Notes: generated by a model not told the origin, from the letters alone. A DNA stretch of 64,000 nt from Ochrobactrum sp. RH2CCR150 (GCA_014138095.1 JACGXE010000015.1:40338-104337); one strand, 5' to 3'; positions 9,497-18,118 are shown, counted from the first letter of the stretch. Numbers and translations are program-made.

Positions 9497-10840
9497 TCAA
9501 TTGGATAGGCCGTCGCGTATCTGGCTGAAGTAATTATCAGCGCCGACCTGCCCGCCTTTCAGTGCGATTTGAAGTTCGTTGGTCGTATCATCGCGGCTAT
9601 GGGCCGTGCAGAGCGGCGAGCCGGGTGTCTGCGGTAGCGGCAGCAGAGTGGTCAGCGCGTCGACATTCAGCTCGCGCAGGGCATGGCTGGACGTATCGCC
9701 ACCAGCAATGACGGCACGTGAAAGATTTTCGCGCTCCACCAGACTGCGCAGGATCGAGCCCAGAATGCGCGCTAGTCGATGGCGGCTACCGGGAATGCGG
9801 TCGATTTCACGGCCACGATCGGCAGATGGACCAAGGGCTGTATTGAGGATGACACTTCTGCCATCCTGCAAAGTTCTTTGTGCAAGCGTAATGGCTTCTT
9901 CAATCGACTGCGCAGCATTCTCACCCAGAAGGTCCAATGGATTGAGATCGATGCTGATAAACCCGGCTGCGGTTGCGCTGCGGATCTGCCGTTCGGTTGT
10001 CGGCGAAACGCTGCCTGACACCACCGCGATACGATCGACTTTGCCAGGTAGCGGGAAGTCTCTCCGAGCGCCGATCAGCCCAGCCTCTCGCCATGCAGAA
10101 ATCAGCGCATATTCGATGCCCGAAGAACCGGCGACAAACCAGCCCTCTGTCGCGCGCAAGCGCCAAATTTGCTCTCCGGCGCGCAGCTGGGTTTCTGTGC
10201 TATCGACATCGAAGAGCACCATGCCGTCCGCCGTCTGGGCGATCTTGTCGACATGCGTATCAGCGTCAGCTGAGGTCAGGGTTGGACTGTCGATCAGTTC
10301 GGCTTTCAACGCCGTTTGTTGGGCCAGATGCAGACGCAGATCGGCTTCATGCATTGGCGTCACAGGATGGCGGCTCATCACGGGATGACGGTCTATGCGG
10401 TAGGTCTCGCCTTGATATGCAGCAAAAAGATTGCCGAAGGACGTGTAGCGTTTGAGTTGCGGCGCGCCGACCACCAGCGGAACATAGGCCTGCTCGAAGA
10501 CATGTTTGCCGATTTCGATCGCTTTGCCGATATTGCCGACATGCGGAGCGGAATCGAATGTGGAACAGACCTTATAGTGACAAATTGCAGCATTGAGGGC
10601 GCGCAGCCATGCGAAAGCTGGCGTGAGATGATTGTCCATCCAGCCCGGAGTTTCGCTGCGGCTGGTGCCTGCAAGACCGATAGCTCTGCAATGGGCAAAT
10701 CGCGCCAATAGCGCATCATCCGGCGTGTTTAGGAACAAGACGGTGTCTACGCCGTTCGAACTCAAGGCTTCCATGACATCCGTGGAGCCAGTCAGATCAT
10801 CCCCATAGTAGGAGAGCAGCGGAGGGTTGGGGCCTCTCAT
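9497..10840 (-). CDS. oiaK: 3-oxo-isoapionate kinase (OiaK), four-carbon acid sugar kinase family
   Basis: This 447-residue member of the DUF1537/four-carbon acid sugar kinase family has the N-terminal YYGDDLTGSTD motif (11-21) and a C-terminal nucleotide-binding segment (VIAGGDTSSHALREL). The family phosphorylates sugar acids with ATP. Next to a RuBisCO-like protein in an apiose island the expected reaction is 3-oxo-isoapionate to 3-oxo-isoapionate 4-phosphate. The ATG at 10840 overlaps the preceding stop (TAATG); a longer reading to 10939 would run inside the upstream gene and is rejected. Confidence 0.78.
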   Translation of the reverse strand: MRGPNPPLLSYYGDDLTGSTDVMEALSSNGVDTVLFLNTPDDALLARFAHCRAIGLAGTSRSETPGWMDNHLTPAFAWLRALNAAICHYKVCSTFDSAPHVGNIGKAIEIGKHVFEQAYVPLVVGAPQLKRYTSFGNLFAAYQGETYRIDRHPVMSRHPVTPMHEADLRLHLAQQTALKAELIDSPTLTSADADTHVDKIAQTADGMVLFDVDSTETQLRAGEQIWRLRATEGWFVAGSSGIEYALISAWREAGLIGARRDFPLPGKVDRIAVVSGSVSPTTERQIRSATAAGFISIDLNPLDLLGENAAQSIEEAITLAQRTLQDGRSVILNTALGPSADRGREIDRIPGSRHRLARILGSILRSLVERENLSRAVIAGGDTSSHALRELNVDALTTLLPLPQTPGSPLCTAHSRDDTTNELQIALKGGQVGADNYFSQIRDGLSN

Positions 10841-12096
10841 TATTCGCCTCCGTTGCCAAATTTGGCCAGCGAGGCGGCAAGTTCGGGATGGTCTTTTGCG
10901 TAAGTCTCGAGCGGGATGTCTGTGACTGCTGCCTCCCACGCCTGTTGAACTGCGCGAACGCCAGCAGCCGGTCCGCCCGGATGACTAGCAATGCCGCCGC
11001 CGCACAGATAGAGGAGATCTGTGGTGCGACCTGTACGCGCGTAGGTGTCAGGTGCCTGGCCACCCCATTGACCGGAACCGGCAACCGGCAGCGGGCAATC
11101 GGATGGATCGAAAAGTGGTGTGCTGATGGCCTTGAAGGAAGACACGAAACTCTCGTCCGGCTCCCAATATTTCACCCGGATGCCGTTGATCTGGAACTGG
11201 TCAACGCCAAGCAAGCGCCAGAATTGCTGATAGACGCGAAAATCCATCCCAGCGCCCGGATTGCGGGTCAGAACGTCCCAGCCGTTGCGATGCGCATGCA
11301 GGACAAGGCCCGAGCGTTTTCGCAGAAAACTCATCCCACCAAAGCCGATGGAGTTGATGTTGACAACCGCGCAGTTACCGCCTGCTTCGAGAACAATGTC
11401 ATGATTGCGCATCATCTCGTCAGGATCTGCGTGCGAAATGCCGAACGCGTACATCACCTTCTTGCCGGTCTTTTGCTCGTGGTCGAGAATACGCGGCATG
11501 ATCGCCGCTACGCGCTCTTTCAACGGCGAGTAAGCCGGGCTCATCAGCTTTTCGTCGTCTTTGATGAAGTCCACGCCGGACGCAATTAATTCACCTACCA
11601 ACTGCGCAGTTTCATGAGGGCGAAGGCCAAGTGCGGGCTTCACGATGGTGCCAATGATCGGGCGCTTTTCTACGCCAGTGAGCCTGCGGCTGCCTTCGAT
11701 CCCGAATTGCGGGCCGGGATGGGCATCGCGAAACGCCGACGGCAGTTTCATATCGACGACGCGAATACCGGTCATGCCCTTGATCGAATAAACACCGCCA
11801 ATAGCGATCGTCATGAGCGCAGCGAGGTCGGTACCAATTGCATCGAGCGGAAAAGCGATGTCCACTTCGGCGCGCTTGATCGGACCATGACCGTCTTCCA
11901 GTTCCGGCCAAGCCGGAACGCGCGCATCGTTCAGAGGGCGGATATCGAGCACTCTGGCGGCGACGCGTGCCTTCAATTCCTCCGTTTCGCCCGGAACTGC
12001 AACAAAGGTGCCGGTGGATTGGTCGCTGGCGATCTTGGCTGCCATCTTCTCGATGCTGCCGGTGGTCTCAATGCGATAGGTCAAACAGATATTCAT
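10840..12096 (-). CDS. oiaX: RuBisCO-like protein: 3-oxo-isoapionate-4-phosphate decarboxylase (OiaX) or transcarboxylase/hydrolase (OiaT)
   Basis: This 418-residue protein belongs to the RuBisCO large-subunit superfamily. It keeps the TIVKPALGL lysine (K153), the carbamylation/metal motif FIKDDEK (K179, D181, E182), LHAHRNG (H269-R270) and phosphate-loop glycines in VAGSGQWGG and LCGGGIASHPGG. It lacks the canonical loop-6 lysine region, having IRVKYWEPDE instead. It is therefore a RuBisCO-like protein, not a CO2-fixing enzyme. In apiose islands such proteins either decarboxylate 3-oxo-isoapionate 4-phosphate to L-erythrulose 1-phosphate (OiaX) or split it to 3-phosphoglycerate and glycolate (OiaT). 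OiaX is my preference because of the GlpD/EryB-like gene nearby, but this is weak. ATG 12096 gives a normal family N-terminus. Confidence 0.75.
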   Translation of the reverse strand: MNICLTYRIETTGSIEKMAAKIASDQSTGTFVAVPGETEELKARVAARVLDIRPLNDARVPAWPELEDGHGPIKRAEVDIAFPLDAIGTDLAALMTIAIGGVYSIKGMTGIRVVDMKLPSAFRDAHPGPQFGIEGSRRLTGVEKRPIIGTIVKPALGLRPHETAQLVGELIASGVDFIKDDEKLMSPAYSPLKERVAAIMPRILDHEQKTGKKVMYAFGISHADPDEMMRNHDIVLEAGGNCAVVNINSIGFGGMSFLRKRSGLVLHAHRNGWDVLTRNPGAGMDFRVYQQFWRLLGVDQFQINGIRVKYWEPDESFVSSFKAISTPLFDPSDCPLPVAGSGQWGGQAPDTYARTGRTTDLLYLCGGGIASHPGGPAAGVRAVQQAWEAAVTDIPLETYAKDHPELAASLAKFGNGGE

Positions 12097-12159
12097 CGGA
12101 ATTGCCGTTGCTCGCTGCTTTAGTCGCGCTAACGAAAAGCGCATGGCGTTCGAATGCAA

Positions 12160-12180
12160 ACTGGTATAATGAGTATTCCA
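12160..12180. promoter_or_regulatory. Second copy of the apiose-island operator, upstream of the RuBisCO-like gene
   Basis: ACTGGTAT followed by AATGAGTATTCCA repeats the element at 9465-9493. Here the arms TGGTATA and TATTCCA form a 7+5+7 imperfect palindrome with one mismatch. On the minus strand a TTGCAG / TATACC pair with 16-bp spacing overlaps it, suggesting a promoter for the kinase/RuBisCO-like unit, and it lies in the divergent region shared with the GntR gene. Confidence 0.6.
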
Positions 12181-12290
12181 ATATCTGCAAGAGGAAAATT
12201 GTTAGCCCGTGCATGAGGGCACGGGTAATGTCTTTCATCTGAGCATTCGAAGATGCATAAGAGAGCAAAGCTCATGATTAGTGAGATGCC

Positions 12291-12995
12291 ATGACCCAGC
12301 CAATCGAACCTATCGTTCGCCGCAAACTGTCAGACGAAGTGTTTGACCGGCTCGAAACCATGATTACGTCCGGCGAATTGCTCCCTGGCGATGAGATGCC
12401 GTCCGAACGCGTCCTTATGGAACGGTTTGGTGTCGGCCGCCCTGCAATCCGTGAGGCGATGCAGTCACTTGCCAAAATGGGGTTGGTCAGTATTTCGCAT
12501 GGAGAACGCGCCAAAGTTCTCAAGCTCACAGCGAGGTCGATATTTCAGCAGGTTGATCCGACAGCGAAGATCATGCTTGCGCAATCGATGGATACGCTCG
12601 AGCACCTGAAGAGTGCGCGCATCTTTTTCGAGCGCGGCATTGCACGCGAGGCGGCGCAGAAGGTGACTGCACGCGATATTTCGGAACTGCGCGAAATTAT
12701 CGAACGGCAGCGGCAATCTCTGGGCGACGCCGATGCATTCATCGCTGCGGATATGGACTTCCACATTCGCATTGCGAAGATTCTGGATAATCCGATCTTT
12801 ATAGCGGTCAGCGAAGCTATGTTGGCGTGGCTGAAGGAATACCACACGCATATGCTGATCTGGACCGGCAAGGAAAAATATACGCTCGTTGAACACACCG
12901 AAATTCTCGACCGCTTAGCTGAAAACGACGCCGAAGGCGCCGAAGCGGCCATGCTTGCACATCTCAAACGGTCGCGGGATCTATATGTTAAATGA
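12291..12995 (+). CDS. GntR-family regulator (FadR subfamily, FCD domain)
   Basis: This 234-residue regulator has a winged-helix N-terminus (RRKLSDEVFDRLETMI through PSERVLMERFGVGRPAIREAM, residues 7-60) and an FCD ligand domain with metal-site style histidines (DMDFHIRIAK near 158, HTEILDRL near 202). Divergent from the apiose catabolic genes, it probably represses both leftward units through the shared ACTGGTAT/AATGAGTATTCCA elements, with a pathway sugar acid as inducer. NanR/DgoR-like relatives respond to such acids. Confidence 0.88.
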   Translation: MTQPIEPIVRRKLSDEVFDRLETMITSGELLPGDEMPSERVLMERFGVGRPAIREAMQSLAKMGLVSISHGERAKVLKLTARSIFQQVDPTAKIMLAQSMDTLEHLKSARIFFERGIAREAAQKVTARDISELREIIERQRQSLGDADAFIAADMDFHIRIAKILDNPIFIAVSEAMLAWLKEYHTHMLIWTGKEKYTLVEHTEILDRLAENDAEGAEAAMLAHLKRSRDLYVK

Positions 12996-13092
12996 TGCCG
13001 TGTGTGAAAACGTAGCTATCATGACGATATTGATTGTCGGATAGGCAATTGCTGACCACAATAGCGGTTCCATAATTACAATCTATGGGCAG

Positions 13093-13117
13093 TTCTCCGA
13101 GACTGTATCTCGGAGAA
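13093..13117 (+). terminator. Hairpin downstream of the GntR gene
   Basis: A perfect 10-bp stem TTCTCCGAGA / TCTCGGAGAA with a 5-base loop lies between the convergent GntR gene and the SDR gene. The following bases (TCAGAATTTTC) are only moderately T-rich, so termination may be bidirectional or weak. Confidence 0.5.
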
Positions 13118-13212
13118 TCAGAATTTTCAGGCTCTCACTTCTAATTGGGCGAAGCCAACGTCATCGTTATGGTGCGATGCAACCCTGAGTAGGTATGGCG
13201 ACGTCTGCCTTA

Positions 13213-13995
13213 TCAGATCATTGAACGGCTTAGGCCGCCATCAATCGGCAGCGCCACGCCATTGATGTAGCTTGCTGCCTTGCTGGCAAGGAACGCTACA
13301 ACTTCGCCGAACTCTTCCGGTGTACCGTAGCGTCCGATTGGAATTTCGCTCTGGCTCTCGGTTGCGATGACGACTGGATCGACGCCGCGCTCAGCTGCAT
13401 CCAGCGCGTCCAGACGCGTGGTGCGCTCGGTGGCAAACCGGCCGGGCATTACGACATTGACGGTCACGCCATCTCCAGCGACTTCGCTTGCAAGCGTTTT
13501 GCCCCATCCTGCGAGGGCCGATCTCAAGGCATTGGAAGCTGCGAGATTGGGAATGGGTTCGCGAATGCTGGTGGAGGATACCGCAATGATCCGACCGAAA
13601 TTGCGCTCACGCATTCCGGGAAGATAGTGAGCGGCCACTTCAATCTGACTGAGGAACATGCTTCTGATCTGTGTGTTCCAGTAGGCTTCGTCATATTGAG
13701 AAGCGGAAACCGGAGCAGGGCCACCGCCATTGAGAAGCAGGATATCGATGCTGCCGACGGCTTTGTCGACATTTTCCATCATTCTGGAAACACTGGCAGG
13801 ATCAGTCAAGTCGCAGGCGAATGACATCACCGAACCCGCATAAGTGCCAAGGCGCTCTTCTGCTGCGCGCATCGCAACTTTGTCTCTGCCGACGAGCGCG
13901 ATGTTTACGCCCTGCTTTGCCAAAGCTTCGGCAACACCTAATCCAAGCCCCTTGCTTCCACCCAAAAGAAGTGCTGTCTGCTTTTTGTCATTCAT
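13213..13995 (-). CDS. SDR-family oxidoreductase with atypical active site
   Basis: This 260-residue short-chain dehydrogenase-like protein has a clear cofactor motif GGSKGLGLG (12-20), the structural LNGGG segment (replacing NNAG) and a C-terminal INGVALPIDGG. Where classical SDRs have YxxxK about 12 residues after the catalytic serine, this protein has LAASN (151-155), so both the Tyr and Lys are missing. A subgroup of FabG-like proteins shares this PNLxxSN pattern. Its substrate is unknown. It is third in the RidA / PLP-enzyme / SDR operon, 14 bp after the aminotransferase-like gene. ATG 13995 is preferred over an upstream TTG. Confidence 0.85.
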   Translation of the reverse strand: MNDKKQTALLLGGSKGLGLGVAEALAKQGVNIALVGRDKVAMRAAEERLGTYAGSVMSFACDLTDPASVSRMMENVDKAVGSIDILLLNGGGPAPVSASQYDEAYWNTQIRSMFLSQIEVAAHYLPGMRERNFGRIIAVSSTSIREPIPNLAASNALRSALAGWGKTLASEVAGDGVTVNVVMPGRFATERTTRLDALDAAERGVDPVVIATESQSEIPIGRYGTPEEFGEVVAFLASKAASYINGVALPIDGGLSRSMI

Positions 13996-14009
13996 TGTGA
14001 AATTCCAAC

Positions 14010-15155
14010 TCAAATCCCTGTTTGACTGATCGATCTGATAGCATTGACCAGCAAAGCAATATGATCATCAGAGGTGCTCAAATGCACGGAGGCTCGAAGC
14101 AACTCTGAAATCCCGCGTATAGACATATCGTAAGGTGTGTAGCCCGGTCCGTTTAGGCCGATATTGATGCTCTGATCGGCGAGACGTTGCTTTACGAGCG
14201 CACACGGTAATCCATCGATTGCAAATGTGACGGCAGCGCCTTTGCTGTCTCCAAGATCGAGCAGTTTGACTCCCGGCACTTCAGCAAGGGTCTGACGAAG
14301 GGTCACGGCCTTATGTGCGAGGTCTTGCCCGATGCGGTCGATACCCAAGTCGAGGGCTTGCTCGATTGCTTTTCCAAGACCAAGCTTGAGTGCCACCGAC
14401 TCTTCACCAAACTCAAAAACCTGAGCGCTCTTTGCCACCGCGACGTTGCCGTCACTCAAAGTGGAGGACAGGTTGTCGATACTGCGCGGAACGAGTTCTT
14501 CCGCAAGGCGGGGTGAAATATAGGCCAAGGCTGTTCCGCGCGGTCCGCGCAGAAATTTCCGCCCGCAGGCGATGAGAGCGTCACAACCCAACTCGGCGAC
14601 ATCAATCGGTATCTGTCCAATAGCCTGACTGGCATCTATGATGACAAACGCTGATGACCCGGCTTGCCGGATTGCAGCACCAATGGCAGCGGCAGGATTG
14701 ATCAGTGCACTTCCCGCGCCAACCCAGGTTAGGGCAACAATGCGCGTAACCGGCGAGAGGCCTTGTCCGAGTGCAACAGTATCGACGGCGCTTGTATCGT
14801 CCGAGGCCATCAATGTAAGTGTTGCGCCGTTCAGATCCGCAGAGCGTTGCAAACATAAGACATTGCCAATCCATTCCTGACGGCTGACCAGTATCTTGTC
14901 GCCGGGAGAGAGCGGAATAGAGGCGATCAGGTTGCCATAAAGCTGTCCATGACTGGTTCCGAAAGCGATATCCTGCGGTGAGCACCCCAACAGCTTTGCC
15001 GCCGCTTGATAGGTCCTGTGAATGGCGTCTGATGCGCGCGCGCCAGCCTCCATCGGACCGCGTTCTGCTTCGAGACGCAGATGGTCGACAATCACCTGAA
15101 CCGTTTCCGGGGAAGGCAACCCGGCTCCGCTATGATTAAAATGCACGACGGACAT
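14010..15155 (-). CDS. Class V aminotransferase-fold PLP enzyme (EgtE / C-S lyase-like)
   Basis: This 381-residue fold-type I PLP enzyme has a probable Schiff-base lysine at K200 in ACGRKFLRGPRGT and cofactor residues in IIDASQAIG (D175, Q177). The GRKFLRGPRG motif resembles hercynylcysteine-sulfoxide lyase (EgtE) and isopenicillin-N-epimerase-like proteins more than cysteine desulfurases. Encoded right after a RidA protein, it may be a C-S or beta-lyase releasing a reactive enamine that RidA would hydrolyse; that is inference. No ergothioneine genes (egtB/egtD) are in the window. An AGGGAC ribosome site supports ATG 15155. Confidence 0.8.
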   Translation of the reverse strand: MSVVHFNHSGAGLPSPETVQVIVDHLRLEAERGPMEAGARASDAIHRTYQAAAKLLGCSPQDIAFGTSHGQLYGNLIASIPLSPGDKILVSRQEWIGNVLCLQRSADLNGATLTLMASDDTSAVDTVALGQGLSPVTRIVALTWVGAGSALINPAAAIGAAIRQAGSSAFVIIDASQAIGQIPIDVAELGCDALIACGRKFLRGPRGTALAYISPRLAEELVPRSIDNLSSTLSDGNVAVAKSAQVFEFGEESVALKLGLGKAIEQALDLGIDRIGQDLAHKAVTLRQTLAEVPGVKLLDLGDSKGAAVTFAIDGLPCALVKQRLADQSINIGLNGPGYTPYDMSIRGISELLRASVHLSTSDDHIALLVNAIRSISQTGI

Positions 15156-15169
15156 TTGCGGTCCCTTGA

Positions 15170-15634
15170 TTAGCGAATATGGAAAACGGCTTCGACCTCG
15201 ACCGGTACATTGGCTGGTAGCCCTGCCACGCCAATGGCAGAGCGTGCATGTGCGCCACGTTCGCCAAAGACCGCATTCATAAGTTGAGAAGCACCGTTGC
15301 CGACCTGAGAATAGGTGGTAAAGCCAGGGACGGCATTGACGAAGACTGTAAGCTTGGCCAACCGGACAACACGGTCAAGATCGCCATCAAGCGCTTCATT
15401 CGCCCAGAAGATGACATTTGCCGCGCAGAGCTTCGCGCTTTCGAGGGCGGTTTCTATATCGATCTCGCCGCCGACCTGTCCGATGTAAGCAATATCGCTG
15501 CCTTTTTCGGGTATCTGGCCCGAAACATAGAGAAAATTGTCGACTTTCGTGGTGGGGGAGAAGGGCAGGTCTGGCCGGGTCAGATTGGGCCAAACGATAC
15601 CGCAAGCAGCCAGTTTTTCTTTATAGTCGGACAT
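15170..15634 (-). CDS. RidA/YjgF-family enamine/imine deaminase
   Basis: This 154-residue protein of the RidA family has KVDNFLYVSGQIP near residue 35, a LAKLTVFVNAVPGF stretch and an ARSAIGVAGLPANVPVEVEAVF C-terminus; the arginine in HARSAIG matches the catalytic Arg position of active members. RidA proteins hydrolyse reactive 2-aminoacrylate-type enamines made by PLP enzymes. It is the first gene of the operon. GGAG at 15641-15644 is correctly spaced for the ATG at 15634, so an upstream ATG at 15646 is not used here. Confidence 0.88.
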   Translation of the reverse strand: MSDYKEKLAACGIVWPNLTRPDLPFSPTTKVDNFLYVSGQIPEKGSDIAYIGQVGGEIDIETALESAKLCAANVIFWANEALDGDLDRVVRLAKLTVFVNAVPGFTTYSQVGNGASQLMNAVFGERGAHARSAIGVAGLPANVPVEVEAVFHIR

Positions 15635-15692
15635 TTCATACTCCATTTTCTGGTTTCGGATTCCATATTGTCAAAAGCTGCATCCCTCGTGT

Positions 15693-15723
15693 ACCCTTAT
15701 AATTCTTAGTACGGTATAAGGGT
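15693..15723. promoter_or_regulatory. LysR-type operator between ridA and its divergent regulator
   Basis: Perfect 8-bp arms ACCCTTAT and ATAAGGGT are separated by 15 bases and lie 5 bp before the LysR start codon and about 60 bp before ridA. Size, symmetry and position fit a LysR recognition element controlling both directions. Confidence 0.65.
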
Positions 15724-15728
15724 TCGTT

Positions 15729-16574
15729 ATGGATGTGAGTTACGATCTCAGACTGCTCAGGATGTTTGTCGCGGTGGCCGAAACGGGCACACTGAGCAAA
15801 GCCGCTGATCGTCTTGCGCGTACGCAGGCAGCCGTCAGCATGCAGTTGCAGCGGATAGAAAAGGAACTGGACAGTGAACTGTTTACGCGGTCCTCTCGCG
15901 GTGTTTCTCTAACAGAAGCGGGAGAAGCTTTTCTGGCTTATGCGCGAAGGGTCATTGCGCTGACGGAGGATATGCAGCGCGGATTGGTCGATAAAAAGCT
16001 GGTAGGGCGTATTCGGCTAGGGCTTTTTGAAGATCTGGCAGTCACGCGTCTTCCTGGCGCAATTGCTCAGTTCAGACAGCAACATCCGTCGGTGGAGATT
16101 GAGCTGAGTTCATCCAATTCGGCGCAGCTTGCACGATCCTTTGATGAAGGGCAAAGCGACATCGTCGTTGCCCATCCCGCCCGGTTCGCCCTGCCGCCAA
16201 TGAGCTTTATATCCTATCAACTGGTCTGGTGCGCCAGCCGATTGCTTGATGTGGATGAGAATGATCCGCTTCCTGTCGTTCTCTTTGAAACATCCTGTTC
16301 CTGGCAGGATCGAATGGTCGCTTCCCTCGCTGAAGCGGGCATCGCGTGGACCGTTGGCTGCCGCGTGAAAAGCTTGCCCGCCATGCTATCGGCACTGCGA
16401 GGAGGGCTGGGTGTTGGGGTGCTGTTTGCGGAAGCGGTTCCGCCAGACTGCGAGACCATAAATGGAAAATACAATCTGCCCCCGGCACCGGTCGCCGAAT
16501 TTGGCATATTTGCTGCCGATGATCCGTCACCGCTTGTCATGGAACTGGCGAAATCGCTTGAGGCATTATCATAA
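15729..16574 (+). CDS. LysR-family transcriptional regulator
   Basis: This 281-residue LysR regulator has an N-terminal winged helix (LRLLRMFVAVAETGTLSKAADRLARTQAAVSMQLQRIE region, residues 6-45) and a periplasmic-binding-like effector domain. The C-terminal part is slightly shorter than the family norm (~295). Divergent from the ridA operon with an 8+15+8 palindrome between them, it is probably that operon's regulator; the inducer is unknown. Confidence 0.9.
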   Translation: MDVSYDLRLLRMFVAVAETGTLSKAADRLARTQAAVSMQLQRIEKELDSELFTRSSRGVSLTEAGEAFLAYARRVIALTEDMQRGLVDKKLVGRIRLGLFEDLAVTRLPGAIAQFRQQHPSVEIELSSSNSAQLARSFDEGQSDIVVAHPARFALPPMSFISYQLVWCASRLLDVDENDPLPVVLFETSCSWQDRMVASLAEAGIAWTVGCRVKSLPAMLSALRGGLGVGVLFAEAVPPDCETINGKYNLPPAPVAEFGIFAADDPSPLVMELAKSLEALS

Positions 16575-16612
16575 CGCTTGTCCCGAGTTGACCGTGTCGG
16601 TCACGCCGTCAA

Positions 16613-17374
16613 TCACGCTTGGACGATATCGATTGATTGGGATGCGAAGGGAAGCAATGTCTCCTGCGATAGCTGTGGCTCTGTCACAAGGGTTGTTATC
16701 TCTGCCAGCGGTACGACTTGATAAGGCGATGCGACCCCGAGTTTGTCGCGGGTCGCCACGACGATTGTCTCCGCCGACTGGCGAGCGATCAGTCTTTTGA
16801 TGGCGGCTTCGTCATTGTCGCCGGTGGTCGCGCCCGTTTCTGGGTGAAGACCTGTTACACCCATAAAATATGCATCCATTCGAATTCGGGAGATGGCTTC
16901 AGCAGCTACCGACCCAACTGTGACGATGGAATGTCTGAATAAGCGTCCGCCCACCAGTTCGATGTCAATGAGCGGGTGGCGCGCCAACTCAACGGCTATA
17001 TTGGGACTATGGGTGACGATCGTTGCCTTGAGATCGAGGGGCAATTGACGCGCCAGCTGTATGTTTGTCGTGCCGCCATCGAGGAAGACGATCTGGCCCG
17101 GCCGGATCAGCCGGGCAGCAATGCCGCCGAGCATAGTTTTGGCGGACGACGCTGCATCTTCCCGAGTTGCAAAATCGGCAACGGCCGCTGAGGCGGGCAG
17201 GGCTCCGCCATGAACGCGCAAGAGATGACCTTCGCTGGCCAGTTCACGCAAATCACGGCGGATTGTGTCTTCAGAGACGCCCAGTTCCCGGCTGAATGTC
17301 TTTGCCACGATCCGCCCATCGCGACGCAGGAGCTCGAGTATCAAAGCCTTTCGTTCACTTGTCAGCATATTCAT
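16613..17374 (-). CDS. DeoR-family transcriptional regulator
   Basis: This 253-residue regulator has a DeoR helix-turn-helix (ERKALILELLRRDGRI through LGVSEDTIRRDLREL, residues 7-43) and a C-terminal sugar-phosphate-isomerase-like sensor domain (FLDGGTTNIQLARQL near 96; VTGLHPETGATTGDNDEA near 190). DeoR proteins usually sense sugar phosphates. No sugar gene is adjacent except the divergent Nudix hydrolase, so its target may be elsewhere or itself. Two 13-bp near-identical direct repeats 30 bp apart sit at its start. Confidence 0.9.
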   Translation of the reverse strand: MNMLTSERKALILELLRRDGRIVAKTFSRELGVSEDTIRRDLRELASEGHLLRVHGGALPASAAVADFATREDAASSAKTMLGGIAARLIRPGQIVFLDGGTTNIQLARQLPLDLKATIVTHSPNIAVELARHPLIDIELVGGRLFRHSIVTVGSVAAEAISRIRMDAYFMGVTGLHPETGATTGDNDEAAIKRLIARQSAETIVVATRDKLGVASPYQVVPLAEITTLVTEPQLSQETLLPFASQSIDIVQA

Positions 17375-17415
17375 TGCACGAAAATCCTTGACTATGCATG
17401 ATATTGCACGAATAT
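17373..17415. promoter_or_regulatory. Direct-repeat operator between deoR-type gene and Nudix gene
   Basis: ATTGCACGAAAAT (17373-17385) and ATTGCACGAATAT (17403-17415) share 12 of 13 bases and are spaced 30 bp centre to centre, close to three helical turns. The first copy overlaps the DeoR start codon. This suggests an autoregulatory site that could also act on the Nudix gene. Confidence 0.55.
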
Positions 17416-17467
17416 CACAACGATCTGGCGACGGCTAGCGACTTATCGTGTTTGTGTGGAGGTTATT

Positions 17468-18070
17468 GTGAGTATTGCGCATCGTGTTCAGGTGGAGGAA
17501 GTCACCCTTCTCTCAAACGATTGGTATGTCCTGAAGAAAACCAAGTTCTCATTCCAGCGGGCTGATGGAAGCTGGCAGAGCCAGTCACGAGAAACCTATG
17601 ATCGCGGCAATGGCGCAACCATTCTGCTGTACGATCCGCGTCGGCGAACGGTTATTCTCACCCGCCAGTTTCGATATCCGGCCTTCGTGAATGGGTATGA
17701 CGATCTGCTGACCGAGGCGCCAGCCGGATTGTTGGATGATGTGGAACCGGCGGTACGCATTCGTGCGGAAACAGAAGAAGAAACGGGCTTTCAAGTAAGC
17801 GAAGTGCGGCAGATCTTCGACGTCTTCATGAGCCCCGGGTCGGTGACAGAACGCCTCCATTTTTTCGTTGGAGAGTATGAGCCCGGAGACCGGGTTTCAC
17901 TGGGCGGTGGAAAGGAAGAGGAGGGCGAGGATATTGCAGTCTTCGAAGTGGATATCGATGCGGCATTGGGCATGATTGGCACCGGCGCAATCCGGGACGC
18001 CAAGACGATCATCCTGCTGCAATATGCAGCTTTGAACCTTTTCCGGTTTCCGAGTTGCGTCAACGACTAG
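17468..18070 (+). CDS. Nudix hydrolase, GDP-mannose/ADP-ribose pyrophosphatase (NudK) type
   Basis: This ~200-residue Nudix protein has a beta-strand entry (GNGATILLYDPRRRTVILTRQFRYP, 48-71; see short segments GNGATILLY and RQFRYP) and a Nudix box ending in ETEEETGF (E101, E104 and E105 as metal/catalytic acids). The spacing of the preceding AGLLDD-E segment resembles NudK GDP-mannose hydrolases. It would cleave a nucleoside-diphosphate sugar to a nucleotide and sugar phosphate. GGAGGT at 17458-17463 fits the GTG at 17468 better than the upstream GTG at 17456. Divergent from the DeoR gene. Confidence 0.8.
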   Translation: MSIAHRVQVEEVTLLSNDWYVLKKTKFSFQRADGSWQSQSRETYDRGNGATILLYDPRRRTVILTRQFRYPAFVNGYDDLLTEAPAGLLDDVEPAVRIRAETEEETGFQVSEVRQIFDVFMSPGSVTERLHFFVGEYEPGDRVSLGGGKEEEGEDIAVFEVDIDAALGMIGTGAIRDAKTIILLQYAALNLFRFPSCVND

Positions 18071-18118
18071 GTGTCTAACGTAGACCTTCACGGCACGTGT
18101 AGCGCGCGGTCCTGCGTC

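Noticed and set aside
10840..12096. RuBisCO-like protein as a true RuBisCO for CO2 fixation
   Set aside because: The canonical loop-6 lysine region is absent, there is no small subunit or phosphoribulokinase, and the neighbours are apiose genes.
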